A stretch of 5,347 bases of DNA, taken from the NCBI GenBank assembly GCA_003694425.1, contig RFJX01000024.1, positions 1 through 5,347 of the forward strand, in the 5' to 3' direction. The DNA is from Gammaproteobacteria bacterium. Lineage in GTDB: Bacteria; Pseudomonadota; Gammaproteobacteria; J113. This document shows positions 1-4,390 of the stretch, piece after piece. Every line of letters starts with the position of its first letter. The first letter of the stretch is position 1. The position numbers and the translations under genes are program-made. The notes beneath the pieces are model-generated. The model was not told the DNA's origin and ran no database searches. It was given only the letters and a program-made list of their open reading frames with translations.

Positions 1-331
1 AATGCGACCGTAAATCGGGGCGTTGCGGCTGCGGGCTCTCACCGCCTCCGATCTGGTTGGCCTGCGCCAGCAGGGTCGCCTCGTCGGGCGCCTCCTGGCT
101 CTTGCTGTGTACCAGGGTGACGTCGAGGGTCCTGAACCTGTTCGCCGGTTCCTCGTCCGGAGAGAAACTCACGCCGAGGATGATGATGGCGTGCAGGATG
201 ATCGCCAGGGTGATGGTCAGGCTCAGCCGGTCCGCGCTGGAGACCGGGGGCGGGGTCCGGAGAGGGGGCACAGGTGGGGTGCCGCGGCGGCGCCCCTGCG
301 GGGTGCCGGGCCTGGTCATGGAACGAGGCAT
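1..331 (-). CDS. TonB-family energy transducer, N-terminal part (3' end outside window)
   Basis: About 110 codons are visible before the gene leaves the window at its C-terminal side. The protein starts with a cytoplasmic Arg/Pro-rich tail (residues 1-33), followed by one membrane helix at about 37-56 containing a histidine (H47, within ILHAII), as in the TonB anchor that contacts ExbB/ExbD. After it come the stretches LDVTLV (about 69-74) and LLAQANQIGGGES (about 87-99), which are characteristic of a gammaproteobacterial TonB-like family. The periplasmic Pro-rich linker and C-terminal receptor-binding domain are not in view. TonB proteins pass the proton-motive force to outer-membrane receptors. 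Two in-frame ATGs, at 331 and 319, are both possible; neither has a good Shine-Dalgarno sequence, and the frame stays open further upstream. It lies 129 bases downstream of fmdB on the same strand. The family call is good; which TonB paralogue it is, and its receptor, cannot be told. Confidence 0.8.
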   Translation of the reverse strand, partial: MPRSMTRPGTPQGRRRGTPPVPPLRTPPPVSSADRLSLTITLAIILHAIIILGVSFSPDEEPANRFRTLDVTLVHSKSQEAPDEATLLAQANQIGGGESPQPQRPDLRSH

Positions 332-356
332 CGCGGACAAGCTACTGGATGAGATG

Positions 357-430
357 CCTTCGCGCAAGCGGGGACTGCCCGGGGACGGCCCCTCCCGTTG
401 CGCCGACGGCAGGGACCAGGGTCGCGAAGG
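357..430. repeat. Intergenic inverted repeat with internal hairpins, possible RNA structure
   Basis: In the fmdB-tonB gap, a perfect 8-base pair of arms (CCTTCGCG at 357-364 and CGCGAAGG at 423-430) encloses 58 bases. Inside, GGGG-ACGG-CCCC (381-392) can form a small hairpin and 395-409 can form another (CCGTTG/CGACGG with one wobble pair). Alternatively CTGCC (375-379) can pair with GGCAG (408-412). No run of T follows on either strand, so it does not look like an intrinsic terminator. In DNA this rich in G and C, arms of this size can occur by chance. Confidence 0.3.
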
Positions 431-460
431 GAGTAAGGGCCTCCTCCGGGCCGGCTGGCA

Positions 461-760
461 TCAGGCGGCGGAGGCCTTCTTCGGGGCGGCCTTGTCGCTT
501 CCGCCCGCCTTGCCCTCTCCGCCGCCGGACTCACCCGGTGATTTGCCCTCCTCGCGCTTGACGTGACGCTGGCTCTTCTTGTCCTTGAAATCGGTCTCGT
601 ACCAGCCGCTGCCGCTCAGCCGGAAGCCGGCGGCGGAGACCAGGCGGCGCAGGGTGGGTTTGCCGCACGACGGGCACTCGCGCAGCGGCTCCTCGCTCAC
701 CTTCTGCAAGGCCTCCAGCTCGTGTCCGCAGGACTGGCAGCGATATTCGTAGATGGGCAT
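461..760 (-). CDS. FmdB-family zinc-ribbon protein
   Basis: A 99-residue protein beginning MPIYEYRCQSCGHELEALQ, the signature opening of the FmdB (CxxC_CxxC_SSSS) family. It has four zinc-ligand cysteines in two CxxC pairs (C8/C11 and C29/C32), followed by the typical GFRLSGSGWYETDFK segment (about 45-59). The tail from residue 60 is Lys/Glu/Gly/Ser-rich and low in complexity, as is usual for the family. The first member was described as a regulator of an amide porin in Methylophilus, but no molecular function is firmly established, so regulation is only the family label. I chose the ATG at 760 because the family starts exactly here and a strong Shine-Dalgarno sequence precedes it. A longer reading from 862 adds 34 residues unlike the family. 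In many proteobacteria this gene sits beside a DUF502 gene and aspS; here the next gene is TonB-like. Family call is secure. Confidence 0.93.
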   Translation of the reverse strand: MPIYEYRCQSCGHELEALQKVSEEPLRECPSCGKPTLRRLVSAAGFRLSGSGWYETDFKDKKSQRHVKREEGKSPGESGGGEGKAGGSDKAAPKKASAA

Positions 761-768
761 CGGTCGAT

Positions 769-774
769 CCTCCC
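769..774 (-). promoter_or_regulatory. Ribosome binding site of the FmdB-family gene
   Basis: Read on the minus strand this is GGGAGG, eight bases before the ATG at 760. It decides the start in favour of the MPIYEY form over the longer in-frame reading that begins at 862. Confidence 0.85.
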
Positions 775-849
775 AGGTCTTGAAGCAGGCCGGCAGGCCG
801 TGCCATGAACGATGGAACCGCCCTTGGCCGAAGGCGGGCGGTGCAACGC

Positions 850-866
850 AGATTGCGCGCAAATCT
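850..866. repeat. 17-bp near-palindrome in the fmdB/tRNA-Lys divergent gap
   Basis: AGAT-TGCGCGCA-A-ATCT reads almost the same on both strands. The core TTGCGCGCAA (853-862) is a perfect 10-bp palindrome, and the outer AGAT/ATCT arms match with one extra base. It lies about 90 bases upstream of the fmdB start and 65 bases before the -35 box of the tRNA promoter. It could be an operator for the leftward fmdB transcript. I see no convincing fmdB -35/-10 pair around it, so the role is open. Apart from this, the fmdB ribosome binding site and the tRNA promoter, I see nothing else in the 761-975 gap. Confidence 0.35.
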
Positions 867-930
867 AAGGGCGCAGAGGTGAAAGATCAAGGGACCGGGC
901 CGCCTGCAGGCTGGCGGAGGCGGCCCGCGC

Positions 931-959
931 TTCACCGCCGGCCAGCGTTCCGTTATCAT
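931..959 (+). promoter_or_regulatory. Sigma-70 promoter of tRNA-Lys
   Basis: A -35 box TTCACC (931-936) and a -10 box TATCAT (954-959) are separated by exactly 17 bases. They match the consensus at 4/6 and 5/6 positions. Transcription would begin near 966, giving a leader of about 10 bases before the mature tRNA at 976. The stretch after the -10 box is made of C, T and G with no A (CCCTCTCCCGCTCC). A GC-rich discriminator is typical of stable-RNA promoters under stringent (ppGpp) control; that control is inferred. Confidence 0.75.
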
Positions 960-975
960 CCCTCTCCCGCTCCGG

Positions 976-1051
976 GGGCCGTTAGCTCAGTTGGTAGAGC
1001 ACCGGACTTTTAATCCGTTGGTCCAGGGTTCGAGTCCCTGACGGCCCACCA
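976..1051 (+). tRNA. tRNA-Lys (anticodon UUU)
   Basis: A full 76-base cloverleaf can be folded by eye. The acceptor stem is GGGCCGT (976-982) with ACGGCCC (1041-1047), and the D arm is GCTC/GAGC (985-1000). The anticodon stem is CCGGA (1002-1006) with TCCGT (1014-1018) around the loop CTTTTAA, with anticodon TTT at 1009-1011. The T arm is CAGGG/CCCTG around TTCGAGT. The discriminator base is A1048 and CCA is encoded at 1049-1051. It decodes AAA/AAG. The one irregularity is the top pair of the anticodon stem (positions 27-43), which is C opposite T; E. coli tRNA-Lys has a G-U pair there. No intrinsic terminator follows, and the TPR gene begins 49 bases later. Confidence 0.98.
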
Positions 1052-1072
1052 TCCCTTCCCGCCCCGGCATGC

Positions 1073-1102
1073 TGGACACCCTCTCGGAGGCCGGCCTAGA
1101 AT
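1073..1102 (+). promoter_or_regulatory. Candidate sigma-70 promoter overlapping the upstream ATG of the TPR-oxygenase gene
   Basis: TGGACA (1073-1078) and TAGAAT (1097-1102) each match consensus at 5/6 positions with an 18-base spacer. The predicted start of transcription is near 1109, downstream of the ATG at 1101 but upstream of the in-frame ATG at 1134. If this promoter is used, the protein would begin at 1134. A competing reading is that the gene is reached by read-through from the tRNA-Lys promoter and starts at 1101. Confidence 0.4.
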
Positions 1103-2780
1103 GGAACGGGATCAGCAACCGCGGTGTGGACGAATGAAGGCCCAGGCCATCCAGCCCCCGGTCCATGAAGTGCAGGCACTGTTCGCCCAGCTCAATGCCG
1201 GCCGCTTCGCCGAGGCCGAGAAGCAGGCCCGCAGGCTGCTGCGCAGCTGGCCGCGTGATGTCAACATCAACAGCGCCCTGGCCCACGCCCTGGCGGCCCA
1301 GGGGCGCAACGACGAGGCCGTCACCGCCCTGCGCAAGGCGGTGAAACAGGCCCCCAACGTTCCCGAGCTCCAGTTCAATCTCGGGGCCCTCAGCCTTCAG
1401 GCCGAACAGCTGGAGGAGGCCGCGAGGGCCTTCCGCAAGGCGGTGTCGCTCAACCCCCGCTTCACCGACGCCCTCTACAATCTGGGGGTCGTCTGCCAGC
1501 GCCTCGGCCGCTACGAGGAGGCGGCCGCCTGGTACCGCAAGGCGGTGGAGCTGGAACCCCGCTTCCACGAGGCCCAGACCAATCTGGGGGTGGTGCTGCA
1601 GGAGCAGGGCCTGATGGGAGAGGCGCTCAGGGCCTATGAGAAGGCGCTTGGCATCCAGCCCGACGCCCTGGTCCTGTTCAACATGGGGGCGGCGCTGAAG
1701 AACCTCGGTTTCCTGCGCGAGGCGGTGGAACACTACGAGAAGGCCATCCGTCTGAATCCCGGATACGCCCTCGCCTACAGCGCCATGGCCGTGGCCCTGC
1801 GGGAGCTGGGCCAGTACGAGGAGGCCATCGCCGCCTTCCACAAGGCCTTCGAGATCGAGGAGGGGCTGGGCCATGCCCATTACCACCTGGCCGAGCTCTA
1901 TTCCGACCAGCAGCGTATCGCGGAGGCCCTGCCACACTACCAGCAGGCGCAGGTCTACGACTACCAGGAACGGGTGCTCTACTGTCACTACAAGATGGAG
2001 CAGTTCGACACCTTCCGCGAGAAGCTGCAGGCGGTCCTGGGCAAGAACCACATCTCTCCCTTCCTGGCCACCCTCTGCACCCACTACGCGACCAACTTCC
2101 GGCTCGAGGACCCCTATCGCTTCTGCCCGGACCCGCTCTCCTTCGTGCACCACTCCTCGATCCCCGAGCTGACGGGGGAGCACAGCGAGCTGCGCGAGGC
2201 CCTGCTGCGGGACATCGAGAGTGCCAGCATCTCGCAGAAGATGCAGGGGCGGGTGATCAACGGCATGCAGTCCGCGGGCAATCTGCTCAAGCGGCCCGAG
2301 CCCTCCTTCCGCCAGCTGGGCGAGATCGTGCGGCGCAAGATCCGCGAGTACTATCAGGAGCACATGGAGCGGGTCGGCGAGAGCTGCCTGTACATGAAGC
2401 TCTTCCCCCACAATCTGCACTTCAACAGCTCCTGGTTCGTGAAGCTGAGCCAGGGCGGCTATGTCACTTCGCACATCCACGAGGAAGGCTGGATCAGCGG
2501 GGTGCTCTACATCGCCATGCCGCAACACAAGAAGGACCCGCACGAGGGGGCCCTGGAGGTGAGCACGGACGGTGACGATTATCCCCGGCTGCACGACGAA
2601 TTCCCCTCGGCGGTCAAGGTGGGCAAGGTCGGGGACATCATCTTCTTCCCCTCCTCGGTCTTCCACCGCACCATTCCCTTCCATTCCGACGAGCAGCGGA
2701 TCTGCATCCCCTTCGACATCCGGCCGGAGGTCCCGGAGCAGTACCGGAACCAGCGGGTGGTGGCGCACAACTTCCTCTGA
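1101..2780 (+). CDS. TPR-repeat protein with C-terminal putative 2OG-Fe(II) oxygenase domain
   Basis: A 559-residue cytoplasmic-looking protein with no signal peptide. Residues about 22-290 form roughly eight tetratricopeptide repeats of 34 residues (for example ALYNLGVVCQRLGRYEEAAA at 124-143), a protein-binding superhelix. The segment 290-425 links to a C-terminal domain (about 428-541) resembling the putative 2OG-Fe(II) oxygenase family: HIHEEGWISGVLYIAMPQ (458-475), GDIIFFPSSVFHRT (511-524) and QRICIPFDI (532-540). H458 and H460 with H522 are the likely iron ligands, and R533 the likely 2-oxoglutarate anchor, so the site looks complete and active. Such enzymes typically hydroxylate a side chain; here the TPR array may choose a protein substrate, which is inferred. 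The ATG at 1101 has GGAGG at 1086-1090, ten bases upstream. The ATG at 1134 (residue 12) is a real alternative. The membrane-protein gene follows after 18 bases. Domain calls are firm; the substrate is unknown. Confidence 0.88.
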   Translation: MERDQQPRCGRMKAQAIQPPVHEVQALFAQLNAGRFAEAEKQARRLLRSWPRDVNINSALAHALAAQGRNDEAVTALRKAVKQAPNVPELQFNLGALSLQAEQLEEAARAFRKAVSLNPRFTDALYNLGVVCQRLGRYEEAAAWYRKAVELEPRFHEAQTNLGVVLQEQGLMGEALRAYEKALGIQPDALVLFNMGAALKNLGFLREAVEHYEKAIRLNPGYALAYSAMAVALRELGQYEEAIAAFHKAFEIEEGLGHAHYHLAELYSDQQRIAEALPHYQQAQVYDYQERVLYCHYKMEQFDTFREKLQAVLGKNHISPFLATLCTHYATNFRLEDPYRFCPDPLSFVHHSSIPELTGEHSELREALLRDIESASISQKMQGRVINGMQSAGNLLKRPEPSFRQLGEIVRRKIREYYQEHMERVGESCLYMKLFPHNLHFNSSWFVKLSQGGYVTSHIHEEGWISGVLYIAMPQHKKDPHEGALEVSTDGDDYPRLHDEFPSAVKVGKVGDIIFFPSSVFHRTIPFHSDEQRICIPFDIRPEVPEQYRNQRVVAHNFL

Positions 2781-2787
2781 GGAGGGG
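2781..2787 (+). promoter_or_regulatory. Ribosome binding site for the GTG start of the membrane protein
   Basis: GGAGGGG directly follows the TGA stop of the TPR-oxygenase gene and lies 11 bases before GTG at 2799. No other start codon exists in that frame between the in-frame stop at 2778-2780 and the GTG, so it fixes the start and supports translation from one shared mRNA. Confidence 0.7.
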
Positions 2788-2798
2788 CCGCAACCGCC

Positions 2799-3848
2799 GT
2801 GACCTCGCTGCGGTTACTGCTGTTCGCGGCTGGTCTGTTCCTGCCGCCCCTGGCCGGCGCCTGGCTGGCCGGGCTGCCCCTCGGCCCCCACCTGCGTTTT
2901 CCCTGGCGCAGCCTCGTGGCGGGGCCCGGGGGCTGCTCCTGGCTGCTGCTCACCGGCCTGACCCTGGTGCTCCTCGCCCTCCTGCTGTTGCTGTTCGTCT
3001 GGCTGCGGCGCCACCTGCATCGGGGAGCCGGCACGGTCCGTGCCTTTCCGGGCTGGGGCTGGGCGGGCCCGGCCCTGATCCTGCTGGCGTGGCCGATCTC
3101 CTGGAGCGCCACCCCCGCGCTGGCGCCGCTGCAACCCTGGATCTTCACCCCCCTGTGGCTGGGCTACATCGTCACCGTGAACGGGCTCGCCTGGTGGCGG
3201 GGCGGGCGCTCGCTGTTACGCCAGCGCCCCGCCGATGCCCTGCTCCTGTTCCTGGGCAGTGCCCTGTTCTGGTGGTATTTCGAGTTCCTCAACGGCTTCG
3301 TCCACAACTGGCGCTACGTGGGGGCCCTGCCCGCAGACGACCTCGCCTATACCCTGCGCGCCTCCCTCGCCTTCTCCACCGTGCTGCCGGCGGTGATCGG
3401 GACCCGGGATCTGCTGGCCAGTCTCCTGCGCCTGGAGCAGGGCGGTGACACGCCCCCCGCGTGGTGCGGCGGGCCCCTGCTTGCGGCGGGGCTGCTCGGC
3501 TTGCTGCTGCTGCCGATCCTGCCGCACACCCTCTATCCCCTCCTGTGGCTTGCGCCGCTGGCGGTGATCACCGGACTGCAACGGCTCCAGGGGCTGCCCT
3601 CCATCCTGGACGGCTGGGGCCCGCGCTGCCGGGACGAGGCCTTCTGTATCGCCCTGGCCGCACTGTGCTGCGGGCTGTTCTGGGAGCTGTGGAACTGGCA
3701 GGCCCGGATCAAGTGGCTCTATACGGTTCCGGGCCTGGACTGCCTGCACCTGTTCGAGATGCCGCTGCCCGGCTATGCCGGCTACCTCCCCTTCGGGCTC
3801 GAGTGCCTGGCCGTGGCCCGCCTCCTGCGCCCCCGCGCCGGGATCTGA
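2799..3848 (+). CDS. Polytopic inner-membrane protein of unknown function
   Basis: A 349-residue, very hydrophobic protein with about nine to ten predicted membrane helices, roughly at 5-24, 45-68, 86-103, 114-132, 146-164, 186-205, 224-241, 244-260, 280-298 and 323-340. I do not recognise a named family. Three acidic-aromatic clusters stand out: WWYFEFLN...NWRY (158-173), FWELWN...KWLY (294-308) and FEMPLPGYAGYLPFGLE (319-335). The first two share E-x-x-N followed by W-x-Y after a hydrophobic helix, which suggests two related halves or a paired site at the membrane face. Residues 211-222 and 68-84 look like polar loops. It starts with GTG, 18 bases after the TPR-oxygenase stop, and is probably in the same operon, so it may be a partner or an unrelated passenger. 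No catalytic motif that I know is present, and transporter or enzyme roles are both open. Confidence 0.85.
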   Translation: MTSLRLLLFAAGLFLPPLAGAWLAGLPLGPHLRFPWRSLVAGPGGCSWLLLTGLTLVLLALLLLLFVWLRRHLHRGAGTVRAFPGWGWAGPALILLAWPISWSATPALAPLQPWIFTPLWLGYIVTVNGLAWWRGGRSLLRQRPADALLLFLGSALFWWYFEFLNGFVHNWRYVGALPADDLAYTLRASLAFSTVLPAVIGTRDLLASLLRLEQGGDTPPAWCGGPLLAAGLLGLLLLPILPHTLYPLLWLAPLAVITGLQRLQGLPSILDGWGPRCRDEAFCIALAALCCGLFWELWNWQARIKWLYTVPGLDCLHLFEMPLPGYAGYLPFGLECLAVARLLRPRAGI

Positions 3849-3856
3849 ACGGCTGC

Positions 3857-3884
3857 TTGCAATCACCCCCGGATCCTATATATT
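3857..3884 (+). promoter_or_regulatory. Sigma-70 promoter of the OsmC-family gene
   Basis: TTGCAA (3857-3862, 4/6 to consensus) and TATATT (3879-3884, 5/6) are separated by 16 bases. The start of transcription would fall near 3891, giving a leader of about 22 bases that includes the GGAGGAG ribosome binding site at 3902-3908, seven bases (after GGAGG) from the ATG at 3914. The -10 box lies inside the left arm of an inverted repeat, so a protein bound there would block RNA polymerase. Confidence 0.6.
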
Positions 3885-3901
3885 AGAAATAGCTAATATA
3901 T
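3878..3901. promoter_or_regulatory. AT-rich inverted-repeat operator upstream of osmC
   Basis: ATATATTAG (3878-3886) and CTAATATAT (3893-3901) are perfect 9-base inverted arms around the 6-base spacer AAATAG. The block stands out sharply in the surrounding GC-rich DNA. It covers the likely -10 box and the transcription start and ends just before the ribosome binding site, the expected place for a repressor operator. The TTAG/CTAA arms resemble, from memory, the AT-rich palindromes bound by ArsR-family thiol or persulfide sensors of the BigR/SqrR/YgaV type. That link to a specific regulator is inference, and no such regulator gene is in the window. Confidence 0.65.
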
Positions 3902-3913
3902 GGAGGAGACGAG

Positions 3914-4336
3914 ATGCCGCGGATCAATACCCGATACCTGGGGGATCGCCTGTTCGAGGCCGAGCTGGGCAACCACCGCCTGCAGATCGACCTGCCCGCG
4001 GGCATGGGCGGCAGGGACCGGGCGCCGAAGCCGCCGGAGCTGTTCGTAGCCTCGCTCGGCAGCTGCATCGGCGCCTTCGTCGCCCAGTACTGCGAGGAGT
4101 GCGGGATCGACACCCGAGACCTGAGCGTGGAGATGGTGTTCGACTCGGAGCAGAACCCGACCCGCCTGACCAACATGCGGGCCGTGATCAGGCTCCCCCA
4201 CGCCGAGGTGGGCCAGCGCCGCAAGGCGATCGCGCGGGTGGCCGAGCACTGCCCGGTACACGCCTCGATCCTGGCCATCGCGGAGCAGGGGGGGATGGAG
4301 ATCGAGGTGATAGACCGGCAGAGCGAGGCGGCGTGA
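3914..4336 (+). CDS. OsmC/Ohr-family thiol-dependent peroxidase-like protein
   Basis: A 140-residue soluble protein of normal length for the OsmC superfamily. The family motif PELFVASLGSCIGAF (about 41-55) places the first catalytic cysteine at C51, and EHCPVHASI (111-119) places the second at C113, the pair that carries out peroxide reduction and disulfide formation in OsmC and Ohr. E42 sits in the usual position before the helix. Family members reduce organic hydroperoxides, or in some cases persulfides, using lipoyl or other thiol donors. The HCPVH context is that of the broad OsmC-like group rather than classic Ohr, so the substrate is uncertain. An extra CxxC (C60, C63, in YCEECGI) lies on the same helix as C51. 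The start is well supported by GGAGGAG at 3902. The gene is monocistronic, with its own promoter and operator, and faces the end of ccmI 54 bases away. Confidence 0.92.
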   Translation: MPRINTRYLGDRLFEAELGNHRLQIDLPAGMGGRDRAPKPPELFVASLGSCIGAFVAQYCEECGIDTRDLSVEMVFDSEQNPTRLTNMRAVIRLPHAEVGQRRKAIARVAEHCPVHASILAIAEQGGMEIEVIDRQSEAA

Positions 4337-4390
4337 GCGATGGCCGCGGCCTCTGTGCGGTGTGGCGCGCCAGACCCTGGAGACGTTCCG

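Noticed and set aside
761..862. N-terminal extension of the FmdB-type protein
   Set aside because: These 34 residues do not resemble the family, and the strong GGGAGG site places the start at 760.
1150..1970. Repeated DNA in the TPR region as a possible tandem repeat or recombination site
   Set aside because: The periodicity of about 102 bases reflects the 34-residue TPR units, which have diverged in sequence; it is protein repeat structure, not a DNA repeat element.
987..2768. A 593-codon open frame on the minus strand opposite the TPR-oxygenase gene
   Set aside because: It is the shadow of a real gene in GC-rich DNA: its composition is Leu/Val/Gly/His-rich and repetitive because it mirrors the TPR repeats, it runs into the tRNA-Lys gene, and it resembles no protein family I know.
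3216..3866. A 216-codon minus-strand frame opposite the membrane-protein gene
   Set aside because: Gln/Gly/Glu-rich antisense of a Leu-rich hydrophobic gene, with no ribosome binding site or recognisable domain.
3878..3901. The AT-rich inverted repeat as a transcription terminator for the membrane-protein gene
   Set aside because: The stem is almost all A-T pairs and no T-run follows; its overlap with a -10 box and position just before a ribosome binding site fit an operator better.
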